From assembly GCA_947175375.1 (NCBI GenBank), contig CAMWMT010000160.1, positions 1-6,544 on the forward strand: DNA of 6,544 nucleotides. Reading direction: 5' to 3'. A program made the translations under genes and the position numbers. The stretch is from an uncultured Clostridiaceae bacterium (GTDB taxonomy: Bacteria > Bacillota > Clostridia > Lachnospirales > Lachnospiraceae). Each line of letters starts with the position of its first letter. The first letter of the stretch is position 1. Below, piece after piece: positions 1 through 5,847 of the stretch. Below the pieces are notes generated by a model. The model saw only the letters and a list, made by a program, of their open reading frames with translations. It made no database searches and was not told where the DNA came from.

Positions 1-1394
1 CGCTCCTTCTGCAGGACTGTCAGATCGATCTCCCGGTTTTTGATCAGCTCCACCTTGACTTCCTTGAAGATCTCCACATCCGGGATCAGCTCTGTTTGTT
101 CTTCCTCTTCCATCTGCTTACTCAATTCCAGAAGCGAGATCCCATCTTTCCCGGATGCATGGCGGATGAGACACCCCAGGCTTCCTTCATATTTTTTCAG
201 CTTTTCCCGGCGAAGCCTTTCTTTTTCCCGCTGCCAGCTCTCTTCATCAAAATCCAGCTCTTCCTCACTGTCCGTCTCCATCCGTCTCCGGGTCGGACGC
301 TGAAGCTGAAAGGCTTTGTTCAGGTTATAGGCCTTCTGTACATCCTGGTTGAACAGCGGGCGCAGGAAATAGTCCAGTCTCGTGAGCGTGTCCGCATCTT
401 TCAGTACCTCGTCATACAGGCCGGTCCGAAGGGGAAAACGCTGGATCAACGACATCTGGGAAAGCTGCTCCAGCTCCCTCGTATAGAGCGCCTTCAGGTC
501 AAAATGGCTGCTCAGGATCTTCTGATGTTCGTCAATCGTCCGGTTCAGATAGGACTCGATCTCCCTCAGATGGTTCAGGTTGTCTTCCTCCTTGGGAAGA
601 AGCTGCTGCACATTGATGTTCTTCTCCTCCAGCTCTCTGGCACGGCTTTTCACCATCTCCCGATAATTTTGGAATTTCTGCTTGGTATCCTGAATCGTAT
701 CCAGATTTTCCAGAAGAATCGTCTCATAGTCCCGTACCGAGTAATTCAGGGCGTTCCTCCGGATCTTGCCCATGGCATCCTGAATCTTCTGCAGCTGTAC
801 TCTCAGCAGATTAAAGACATTTTTGATCTCGTCCACAGCCTTGTCATAGCTCTGCTTTTCCAGATGCATCTGGAAGATCATCTCATGGACTGTCAGTTTC
901 ATATTATTTTCAATTTCCAGAGTGGAGAGCAGCAGATTATATCCATCATCGGTCAGATAATAAGAAGTGCGCCGGAATTCCTGATCCACATAGACGATGC
1001 GGTTGGCAACATAGCTGATGTGCATGTTCTGATATTCATTTTCCTCAAAGTCAAAGCCATCAAAATACATGGCCTTTCCTTCATTGCACAGAATGACATT
1101 GACGATAAAATCCCCCAATTGTTTACAGTCGTCGTAATTCAGGTTTTTGTGGAAATGCTGCATGTTGACTGTGTCAATGTAGGCCCCGATGTCATCCATC
1201 GTACAGTTTTCTTCGCGAAGGGACTGTTCCATGATGTAGAGAAGGACTGCGAAGATGATGTTGATCTGCTCGGAACCTGACGAGAATCCATACTGTTTCC
1301 AGGTGGTCTTCTGGATGCTGTTCTGAATCAGCATAAAATGAAGCCCGACGCTTTTCATGCGGCGGGGGAAATGTTTCAGAAAATCGTATTGCAT
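1..1394 (-). CDS. jetA: Wadjet system kleisin-like subunit JetA (3' end beyond window)
   Basis: Reading the minus strand from ATG at 1394 gives 464 uninterrupted codons to the window edge, with no stop reached. The start is MQYDFLKHFPRRMK and is preceded by AAAGGA five bases upstream. The N-terminal ~160 residues look like a globular, winged-helix-type region (for example SSGSEQINIIFAVLLYIMEQ). A long helical, Gln/Glu/Lys-rich stretch follows (about 165-330), then an acidic and basic linker near 375-395 and a C-terminal segment (SLGCLIRHASGKDGISLLEL) that resembles a second winged helix. This is the layout of MukF-like kleisins. From established knowledge, JetA joins JetB and the SMC protein JetC in a loop-extruding complex, and JetD then cleaves circular plasmid DNA. 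The Clostridia-type JetA family is, as I recall it, also known as DUF5716. jetD directly upstream supports the call. Only a short C-terminal tail is probably missing; jetB and jetC should follow beyond position 1. Confidence 0.82.
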   Translation of the reverse strand, partial: MQYDFLKHFPRRMKSVGLHFMLIQNSIQKTTWKQYGFSSGSEQINIIFAVLLYIMEQSLREENCTMDDIGAYIDTVNMQHFHKNLNYDDCKQLGDFIVNVILCNEGKAMYFDGFDFEENEYQNMHISYVANRIVYVDQEFRRTSYYLTDDGYNLLLSTLEIENNMKLTVHEMIFQMHLEKQSYDKAVDEIKNVFNLLRVQLQKIQDAMGKIRRNALNYSVRDYETILLENLDTIQDTKQKFQNYREMVKSRARELEEKNINVQQLLPKEEDNLNHLREIESYLNRTIDEHQKILSSHFDLKALYTRELEQLSQMSLIQRFPLRTGLYDEVLKDADTLTRLDYFLRPLFNQDVQKAYNLNKAFQLQRPTRRRMETDSEEELDFDEESWQREKERLRREKLKKYEGSLGCLIRHASGKDGISLLELSKQMEEEEQTELIPDVEIFKEVKVELIKNREIDLTVLQKE

Positions 1395-1560
1395 GGGAAT
1401 CCTTTCTTTATATCGTATATGTAGACGCGGCTTCGGGTGGGGCTGAGTCCTGCGCAAACGGGACAACATTCCGGCGAACTAACTGCTAACTGCGACTAAG
1501 GCTCTCCGGAGAGCCGTCGCGCCAAGTCTCCGTAAGCAGTGGATTTCGCCTCCATTAAAA
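1395..1560 (-). other. Structured 166-nt spacer between jetD and jetA
   Basis: This spacer is long for an operon and is not simple sequence. It holds a perfect 16-bp palindrome, GGCTCTCCGGAGAGCC (1500-1515), extended by GCGAC (1492-1496) and GTCGC (1516-1520) with a three-base TAA bulge. ACTGCT (1482-1487) and AGCAGT (1535-1540) can close an outer stem. A smaller hairpin is possible with GTCC (1447-1450) and GGAC (1461-1464). On the minus strand a reading frame starts at ATG 1555 (MEAKSTAYGDLARRLSGEP), meets TAG at 1498-1496, and then stays open to the jetA start, out of frame with jetA. There is no U-tract after the hairpin, so it is not a standard terminator. It may be an intergenic repeat with a decayed frame or a structured leader of jetA. 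I cannot assign it to a known RNA family. Confidence 0.55.
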
Positions 1561-2544
1561 TCACGTAAAATCTGTAATGTTCAAAATTTCCTGTGGTATG
1601 TAAGTACCAGCTTTCAGAATCTTCTTCATCTTTTCGGATATCTCATCTGAAAAATACTGAAAGAATGCGCTCCCAATATTCCGGTTCTGCTGATCTTTGG
1701 TAGCTGGCAGTGTTCTGACCTGTTCTGCTTTATGGAGCATGGCTTCATAGGCCGGACAGAACGGGCGGATCTGCCAGCGGGGATGGCACAGATTTGCCAG
1801 ATTTTCCCAGATGCCGATTCCTTCATAGTCCAGATCGCCGAAATACCAGATCTGATTCTGTGCATCTGTCATATAGGGTTCCACGCAAAGATCAAAATCC
1901 TGAAAGGAACGCAGGATCCCTTTTCCGGCACCGTAGATCAGTGTTCCCATAGGGATACCGAAGATAGATTCGTTTCTGTTCAGGAGGTGACGGCGCATGC
2001 TGTAGAAAGTGTCTTTATTTTCGAGAATCAGCAGATTCTGAGGCACTGCTCTTGTATGGGAATAGTAGGAAAGCGGCTCTGTGGTACCGTACAGGTTTAA
2101 TGCTTCCAGGGAGATTCCGCAGTGCTTCAGAATCTTCTTTCCCTGTTCTTTTGTCAGAAATTTTTCCCTGCCCCAGATCTCAAAGCTGCGTTCGTTAACG
2201 GACTCCGAGACAGGCGTTCGGTCTTTGTTTTTTCGAAGCCATGCATCCAGCATCAATACCCACGAACGTTCCTTCTGATACATCTCCGGATGAGAGAGAT
2301 AGTAATCAATGGATATGGACGGGACCAATTGGAATTTCAGTTCTTCCAGAAGCGGACTTAAGTCTTCTTTTTCTTCCACCAGCCAGTATTCCCGGTAGAG
2401 TGCCGGTTTCTTGCCGTTTTTTCCAGATGCTTTCAGAGGTTTGATGCGGCCTGCTTCCAGAAGTTCGGTGATGTAAGTATATTGTTGTCCATAATCGAAC
2501 TGCTGCTTCCTGGTGAGCAGGGCTTCAAGGGTTATGCGTTTCAT
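1561..2544 (-). CDS. jetD: Wadjet system nuclease subunit JetD (Toprim, topoisomerase VI-like)
   Basis: A 327-residue protein. The N-terminal ~60 residues are basic and winged-helix-like (YTYITELLEAGRIKPLKAS), fitting a DNA-binding arm. A linker region of about 65-160 follows, and then a Toprim fold. The metal-binding residues can be read directly: Glu175 in LLILENKDTF, and Asp237/Asp239 with Glu241-Gly242 in WYFGDLDYEGIGIW, which is the DxDxxG signature of TopoVI-A/Spo11-like and DUF2220 (JetD) proteins. From established work, JetD nicks or cleaves plasmid DNA once the JetABC motor has extruded the circle. The length is near the family's usual size and no key residue is missing, so the protein looks active. 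An AGGAG motif sits 11 nt before the ATG, a rather long spacing. The gene starts 45 nt after the Rpn stop codon with no terminator between, and jetA follows, so the order is D then A. I do not assign a Wadjet subtype. Confidence 0.88.
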   Translation of the reverse strand: MKRITLEALLTRKQQFDYGQQYTYITELLEAGRIKPLKASGKNGKKPALYREYWLVEEKEDLSPLLEELKFQLVPSISIDYYLSHPEMYQKERSWVLMLDAWLRKNKDRTPVSESVNERSFEIWGREKFLTKEQGKKILKHCGISLEALNLYGTTEPLSYYSHTRAVPQNLLILENKDTFYSMRRHLLNRNESIFGIPMGTLIYGAGKGILRSFQDFDLCVEPYMTDAQNQIWYFGDLDYEGIGIWENLANLCHPRWQIRPFCPAYEAMLHKAEQVRTLPATKDQQNRNIGSAFFQYFSDEISEKMKKILKAGTYIPQEILNITDFT

Positions 2545-2589
2545 GGATGGGTATGCTCCTGTCAGGGATCACTATGTTTCATCAAGTAA

Positions 2590-2778
2590 TCAAATAGCCT
2601 GTTTTTTATACATATGGTAGTATTCCAGAGCTTTGGAAACAGGAACGTTCAGCTTTTTCTGCAATCGCTCCAGAATCTCCTGCTCTGAGAGATGGAATTC
2701 AATACCTGTCTCAACAATTTCTGCCGCCCGTCCTTCTTCCCTGCCCTCTTTCGCAATCTCTTCGAATAATGTACACAT
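2590..2778 (-). CDS. Predicted internal RpnS-like C-terminal protein (gene within gene)
   Basis: Codon 260 of the Rpn gene is an ATG at 2778-2776, in frame, preceded by a consensus Shine-Dalgarno with 8-nt spacing. Initiation there would give a 62-residue protein starting MCTLFEEIAKEGREEGR and sharing the Rpn stop. Its first helix carries the short EGR-type repeats, followed by an SEQEILERL helix and a helical C-terminus. From established work on E. coli Rpn systems, the small RpnS made from the 3' end of the gene binds and blocks the toxic full-length RpnL, and its dimer helix contains variable four-residue repeats. This protein fits that pattern in position, size, frame and repeat type. Separate translation here is inferred from the sequence only. 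Confidence 0.6.
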   Translation of the reverse strand: MCTLFEEIAKEGREEGRAAEIVETGIEFHLSEQEILERLQKKLNVPVSKALEYYHMYKKQAI

Positions 2779-3555
2779 CCTGTCGCCCTCCTTTTCAAAA
2801 GCATGATAGTCAAGCTTACCATTGGTTGCTCCCGCAAGCGCCATGATCACCGATTTATCTGTCCGATGTTCCTCGCTATATTGTATCGCCTGCTCCTTCG
2901 CCTCATGCCAGGGTATGCTTTTATCCAGAATAATTTTCAGAAGATGAAACAGATCAATATTGTTGGCATGATGCAGCGCCAGATCATTCCGCCTTGCCTC
3001 TACCAGCAGCATATGGTAATCGTTCACGTACTTTTTCATCTCTTCCGGAATATTCAGCATTTCATGCAGAGTCGTGGCACCATCCCATGGCTTTTCGCCA
3101 TAATAGATAACTACCGTGATGACCGGCAGGAAGCGGTCTGTCTTTTTCATTCTGGACAGATATTCGTCTGCTTCCATACCTTCCGATGTCTTATACTTTT
3201 TCGCATTGCTGTCATACTGCTTTTTATAGGTGCTGTAATCGTATCCCATCACCCGCATAGGCATGGCATAATGAATATGCTCCTGACTTTCCAGCCCCAG
3301 CATGACAAATTCCACTCCATGGGTTCTGGATCTCTTTTGTATCTTGATATTATCCCTGGACGCTTCGATGCTTTCTGCATACTTCCCGTGCTCCAGAATC
3401 GTGGATTCTTCTGTATCCACGTCCTCCAGCTCCTCCGGGCGTATCACCGGTCTTCCTTCAAAGAGAACCGCATTGAAAAGATCCGCAAACTGTTCATTAT
3501 TGCGCCAGTAATTCTTTAGTACAGTATCCGGCTTTAAGCCCTGTGTCTTCGCCAT
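2590..3555 (-). CDS. Rpn family recombination-promoting nuclease (PD-(D/E)XK, RpnL form)
   Basis: A 321-residue protein with the hallmarks of Rpn/PDDEXK transposase-like nucleases: LFNAVLFEGRPVIRPEEL near the N-terminus, and a catalytic core in which Asp68 (SRDNI) and the Glu89-x-Gln91 pair (MLGLESQEHIHYAMPMR) are the likely PD-(D/E)XK residues. The middle strand segment RFLPVITVVIYYGEKPWDG is typical of the family. The C-terminus is helical and begins with four-residue repeats (EGREEGR, 270-276). Rpn proteins cut DNA, stimulate RecA-independent recombination and, as shown in E. coli, can be toxic anti-phage proteins held in check by their separately translated C-terminal domain. The ATG at 3555 has AAAGGA seven bases upstream, and a strong promoter lies just before it. 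jetD follows after 45 nt, so the two are probably co-transcribed. There is no frameshift and no transposon ends are visible, so it is unlikely to be a mobile transposase here. Confidence 0.88.
   Translation of the reverse strand: MAKTQGLKPDTVLKNYWRNNEQFADLFNAVLFEGRPVIRPEELEDVDTEESTILEHGKYAESIEASRDNIKIQKRSRTHGVEFVMLGLESQEHIHYAMPMRVMGYDYSTYKKQYDSNAKKYKTSEGMEADEYLSRMKKTDRFLPVITVVIYYGEKPWDGATTLHEMLNIPEEMKKYVNDYHMLLVEARRNDLALHHANNIDLFHLLKIILDKSIPWHEAKEQAIQYSEEHRTDKSVIMALAGATNGKLDYHAFEKEGDRMCTLFEEIAKEGREEGRAAEIVETGIEFHLSEQEILERLQKKLNVPVSKALEYYHMYKKQAI
2787..2793 (-). promoter_or_regulatory. Internal Shine-Dalgarno in the Rpn gene
   Basis: The minus strand reads AAGGAGG, a full anti-16S match, followed by GCGACAGG and ATG. 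The motif is encoded by the Glu-Lys-Glu-Gly codons of the Rpn protein. Its strength exceeds the Rpn gene's own start site (AAAGGA), so the internal start may be the better translated of the two, as expected for an antitoxin. A chance AAGGAGG within Glu/Lys-rich coding sequence is possible, but the 8-nt spacing to an in-frame ATG makes it less likely. Confidence 0.65.
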
Positions 3556-3572
3556 ACTGTATTCCTTTCCTC

Positions 3573-3602
3573 CACTGGTTTTAGTATACTATTAAACCAG
3601 TG
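3573..3602. promoter_or_regulatory. Palindrome over the rpn promoter, possible operator
   Basis: CACTGGTTT (3573-3581) and AAACCAGTG (3594-3602) form a perfect 9-bp inverted repeat. The interval between them contains a second perfect palindrome, TAGTATACTA (3582-3591), offset by two bases. The -10 hexamer lies inside the inner palindrome and the outer arms cover the start region and part of the spacer. This is the usual placement for a repressor operator. No candidate repressor gene is visible in the window, so autoregulation by Rpn or RpnS, or control by a regulator elsewhere, are both open. A transcript hairpin is possible but there is no U-tract. Confidence 0.5.
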
Positions 3603-3611
3603 TGCTTTCAA
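3583..3611 (-). promoter_or_regulatory. Promoter of the rpn-jetD-jetA unit
   Basis: On the minus strand TTGAAA (3611-3606) is followed by exactly 17 nt and TATACT (3588-3583), five of six matches in each hexamer. Transcription would start near 3576, giving a short leader of about 20 nt that contains the GGAGGAAAGGA ribosome binding region. It is the best promoter match in the window, and no comparable one is seen before jetD or jetA. Confidence 0.68.
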
Positions 3612-3637
3612 GGCAAAGAAATGATTTGCGCATATAC

Positions 3638-4237
3638 TTACTGCATCTGATACAAAATCAGACCGCCTTTCCTTTCGTATCCGGTATCCCACAGTCTGTC
3701 AAAGTTGAACCATTTCCAGTTCCCGTAAGTAACTGCTTTGACCATAAAATTGTCTTTCGCTTCCTCATAACCTGTCAGCAGGAACCAGTGCCACACATAA
3801 TCTTTAAATTCCGGATTACGATGTTTCAGCAGGAGACAGGGAACCAGAAGATTTTGATCAATCTGCGTCTTCAGGGCACTCCTCGCTTCTGTTCCTTCTC
3901 TGTCACCGTGCAGAGGTTTCATGTGGACTCTCTGTTCACCGTGCTCCTGGAGATATCTTCCAAAGCCTTCTATGTACATTTCCAGCCTGCTGATTCCAAA
4001 AAGTCTTGGATGCAGATATGGTTTCATCATCTTCCCGAAATCCAGATAATCTTTTTTATTAAACCCGTTTTTCCCATATGGATAAAGATTTGTTCCATGA
4101 TGAAGGTCAAAATACATACAGCTCTCACATGCTGCTATTGCCGCACATCCGCCAAACTTCATCATCAGATCCGTAAACCAGTCCTGACTGCCTCCATATA
4201 AATTTTCAACTTTGAAATAATCAAGTTCTTTTTTCAT
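3638..4237 (-). CDS. Uncharacterised protein with papain-like/C39-like cysteine peptidase residues
   Basis: A 199-residue protein that I do not recognise as a named family. Its layout matches the papain-like, peptidase C39-like fold: Gln18 (GGSQDW) lies 13 residues before Cys31 in FGGCAAIAAC, His150 is in YVWHWFLLTGYEE, and Asn173 is in VKAVTYGNWKWFNFDRLW, followed by a final strand GGLILY. These could be the oxyanion Gln and the Cys-His-Asn triad. There is no signal peptide or membrane segment, so it should be cytoplasmic. It could instead be a non-peptidase member of the fold (acyltransferase or transglutaminase-like). I place the start at ATG 4237, which has AGGAGA four bases upstream. A TTG nine codons further upstream (4264) lies within a hairpin arm and lacks a binding site. 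The gene ends just before the rpn promoter with no visible terminator. Confidence 0.6.
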   Translation of the reverse strand: MKKELDYFKVENLYGGSQDWFTDLMMKFGGCAAIAACESCMYFDLHHGTNLYPYGKNGFNKKDYLDFGKMMKPYLHPRLFGISRLEMYIEGFGRYLQEHGEQRVHMKPLHGDREGTEARSALKTQIDQNLLVPCLLLKHRNPEFKDYVWHWFLLTGYEEAKDNFMVKAVTYGNWKWFNFDRLWDTGYERKGGLILYQMQ

Positions 4238-4248
4238 TTGGTCTCCTG

Positions 4249-4359
4249 AAAGGGAGTGTTGCAAAATGTAATCTTGTCTGTGTGCTCAACAACACTGTCC
4301 AACCCATTCCATACAAGTGCTGAACACACGGGCAAAGAGCATTTTGCAACACTCCCTTT
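4249..4359. repeat. Long imperfect hairpin with perfect 20-bp terminal arms (MITE-like)
   Basis: AAAGGGAGTGTTGCAAAATG (4249-4268) is the exact reverse complement of 4340-4359. Inside, 4277-4288 pairs with 4321-4332 at 11 of 12 positions counting two G-T pairs, so most of the 111 nt can fold back on itself. Size, perfect ends and imperfect interior resemble a miniature inverted-repeat element derived from an insertion sequence. I see no transposase and no target-site duplication in the flanks (ends ...CTG and ATCATT...). The element ends one base before the AGGAGA site of the downstream gene, so it may affect that gene's translation if transcribed. The 59 bases between it and the stop at 4419 are AT-rich, with only a weak TAAAAT -10-like motif (4368-4363). 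Confidence 0.7.
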
Positions 4360-4418
4360 ATCATTTTATCTTTCATAATGTAAGGGTATCATTGGTATTA
4401 TTATCTCAAATATCACTC

Positions 4419-4805
4419 TCACCTATGCTCCCCACACCCATGGTTTCCGCAGTTTCCGCCATGATGCTCTCCATGGTGATTACACTGCACATTGGGATTG
4501 TACTCCAAATTCCCTTTCAAAAGTGCCTCCACTGCTGCATCTGCATCGCCGGACACTCCACCGTAGAGCCGGATCCCTGCTGATGCCAGTGCATTCTGCG
4601 CACCTGCGCCGATGCCGCCGCAGATCAGCGTGTCTACCTGATGCGCCTGTAAAAATCCTGCCAGTGCTCCGTGTCCGCTTCCGTTTGTGTCTATTACTGT
4701 GGAGGATACCACCCTTCCATCCTGCACATCATAAACCTTAAACTGCTCCGTGTGCCCGAAATGCTGAAAAATCTGTCCGTTTTCGTAAGTAACTCCAATT
4801 TTCAT
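4419..4805 (-). CDS. NifX/NifB-like dinitrogenase iron-molybdenum cofactor family protein with His/Cys tail
   Basis: A 128-residue protein starting MKIGVTYENGQIFQHFGHTE, with the family's HFG segment (15-17), an alternating strand-helix core and the glycine loop ICGGIGAGAQNAL (61-73). These mark the dinitrogenase Fe-Mo cofactor domain (PF02579). The last ~23 residues are a tail rich in His, Cys and Gly (three Cys and six His among 108-128, for example CNHHGEHHGGNCG), which should bind metal. No nitrogenase genes are nearby, so a role in iron-sulfur or metal handling is more likely than nitrogen fixation. AAGGAGG at 4822-4816 lies 10 nt before the ATG and 7 nt before an adjacent GTG (4808), which would add one residue. 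I prefer the ATG because family members begin MKI. It probably has its own promoter. Confidence 0.85.
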   Translation of the reverse strand: MKIGVTYENGQIFQHFGHTEQFKVYDVQDGRVVSSTVIDTNGSGHGALAGFLQAHQVDTLICGGIGAGAQNALASAGIRLYGGVSGDADAAVEALLKGNLEYNPNVQCNHHGEHHGGNCGNHGCGEHR

Positions 4806-4847
4806 CACCTGATGACCTCCTTCTTTTCTCTGGTTTGATCTAACTTT

Positions 4848-4876
4848 ATTCTATACCAAATTTTCACAGATATCCA
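4848..4876 (-). promoter_or_regulatory. Likely promoter of the NifX-like gene
   Basis: TGGATA (4876-4871), a 17-nt spacer and TAGAAT (4853-4848) lie on the minus strand, with four and five of six consensus matches. The start would be near 4841, giving a leader of about 36 nt that contains the strong AAGGAGG. The -35 lies just after the end of the upstream dehydrogenase gene (stop at 4887). Confidence 0.45.
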
Positions 4877-4886
4877 TGATTTCTTT

Positions 4887-5807
4887 TTATGAAAAACCTC
4901 TCCGCTTCAGCTCCTCCGCAATCTTCCCGTATGTTGGCAGCTCCACTTTGTACTGCCTGCCCATCCGCACCACTTCGAAGATCAGTCCATCCATCTCGGA
5001 TAACTTTCCTTTTTTCACATCCCGCTGCATGGATGTGGATGCTTCCGGTGTCAAACTGTCCAGAATATCCAAATTGGTCTGTACGATATCCACCTCAAAG
5101 TGGATTCCCATGGCTTCTGCCAGTATGTCGATCTCATGAATCAATGCTGCAAAAGTATCCCGGACCTCTCCCAGTTTCTGCATGTCTCCCGCCATGGCAT
5201 CATAATACTGCCCGCATGCCGCTGCAGGTGATACGTAGGAAAATTTCTGAAGCGCATCCCGACGGATATTTTCAGACAGGATTCCTGTGATCCCGCTGTC
5301 ATCCAGATCCTTCTTCACTTCCGACAGAACTTCCCGGTACTCTGAAGGCTCTCTCACGCCGAACACTACCCGGAAGATATCTCCGTTCTGCCACAGACAG
5401 CCCGGCTCTTTGATCTCACCTGCAATGTAAATACATCCGTCCGTTACCAGAAGCTCCGGCAGCTGCTTTTGAAGCCTGCCTCCGGTTCCATAGATGTTCA
5501 GAAGCGGAATGACCACGGTATCCGGCTTTGCCACTCTGCGGATAAAGGGTATGGTATCCTCCAGAGAATAGCCTTTCACACAGACAAAAATCACATCCGG
5601 ATGTTCCTCATAGTGTTCCATGTCTACCGCCTTTACCGGACGGACTGTATAATTGCCCTTCTTTGTCGTCTCCATACGAAGCCCTTCCGCCTGCATGGCC
5701 GCCAGATGCGCTCCTCTTGCAATCAGGGTCACATCTTTCTCTGCTTCCGTCATATAGGCTCCGATACATCCGCCGGTCCCTCCAGCTCCAATAATCAAAT
5801 ACTTCAT
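4887..5807 (-). CDS. Ketopantoate reductase family protein (ApbA/PanE-like)
   Basis: A 306-residue NADP-dependent dehydrogenase. The Rossmann motif is at the very N-terminus (MKYLIIGAGGTGGCIG, Gly7-x-Gly9-x-x-Gly12), with Lys78 in VCVKGYSL and Asn104 in LLNIYGTGG lining the cofactor and active site. Lys188 (ALQKFSY) corresponds to the catalytic lysine and Glu271 (LSEMDGLIFE) to the substrate-binding glutamate, after the SMQRDVKKGK segment. PanE reduces 2-dehydropantoate to pantoate for coenzyme A synthesis. This protein diverges: the usual QNG near residue 104 is LNIYG, and the Asn normally four residues after the catalytic Lys is Val192. It may therefore act on another 2-oxo acid, and I give no gene symbol. 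The start is ATG 5807, with GGAG seven bases upstream; a TTG two codons earlier (5813) is less likely. No pan genes are adjacent. Confidence 0.83.
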   Translation of the reverse strand: MKYLIIGAGGTGGCIGAYMTEAEKDVTLIARGAHLAAMQAEGLRMETTKKGNYTVRPVKAVDMEHYEEHPDVIFVCVKGYSLEDTIPFIRRVAKPDTVVIPLLNIYGTGGRLQKQLPELLVTDGCIYIAGEIKEPGCLWQNGDIFRVVFGVREPSEYREVLSEVKKDLDDSGITGILSENIRRDALQKFSYVSPAAACGQYYDAMAGDMQKLGEVRDTFAALIHEIDILAEAMGIHFEVDIVQTNLDILDSLTPEASTSMQRDVKKGKLSEMDGLIFEVVRMGRQYKVELPTYGKIAEELKRRGFS

Positions 5808-5829
5808 TTCCAATCTCCATTTCTTCTTA

Positions 5830-5835
5830 ATTATA
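5830..5835 (-). promoter_or_regulatory. Perfect -10 box upstream of the ketopantoate reductase-like gene
   Basis: The minus strand has TATAAT at 5835-5830, 22 nt before the ATG at 5807. At 16-18 nt upstream the -35 region is poor (TGTTTG at 17), so either the promoter relies on its -10 element or needs an activator. The implied leader is short and includes the GGAG site. Confidence 0.4.
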
Positions 5836-5847
5836 GTTCCTTATCTC

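Noticed and set aside
96..1280. A 394-codon plus-strand open frame
   Set aside because: It is antisense to jetA. Its product is rich in Leu, Ile, His and Phe with no recognisable domain and no ribosome binding site, whereas the minus strand gives a coherent kleisin-like protein with a good start.
1492..1520. Hairpin after jetD as a rho-independent terminator
   Set aside because: The stem is strong but is followed on the minus strand by AGTTAGCAG rather than a U-tract, and jetA lies just downstream without a visible promoter of its own.
2803..3519. A 238-codon plus-strand open frame
   Set aside because: Shadow of the Rpn gene; its translation has no domain features and no proper start signal, while the minus strand has clear PD-(D/E)XK motifs.
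2590..3555. Rpn gene as a transposase of an insertion sequence
   Set aside because: No terminal inverted repeats or target duplications flank it, and the family, although once called transposase-like, is better described as a nuclease.
3602..4201. A 199-codon plus-strand open frame opposite the cysteine-peptidase-like gene
   Set aside because: The opposite strand has a ribosome binding site, an ordered Gln-Cys-His-Asn set and plausible secondary structure; the plus-strand product has none of these.
4238..4264. Nine-codon N-terminal extension of the cysteine-peptidase-like protein from TTG 4264
   Set aside because: These codons come from the hairpin arm and the AGGAGA site itself, and no binding site precedes the TTG. 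ATG 4237 is the better start.
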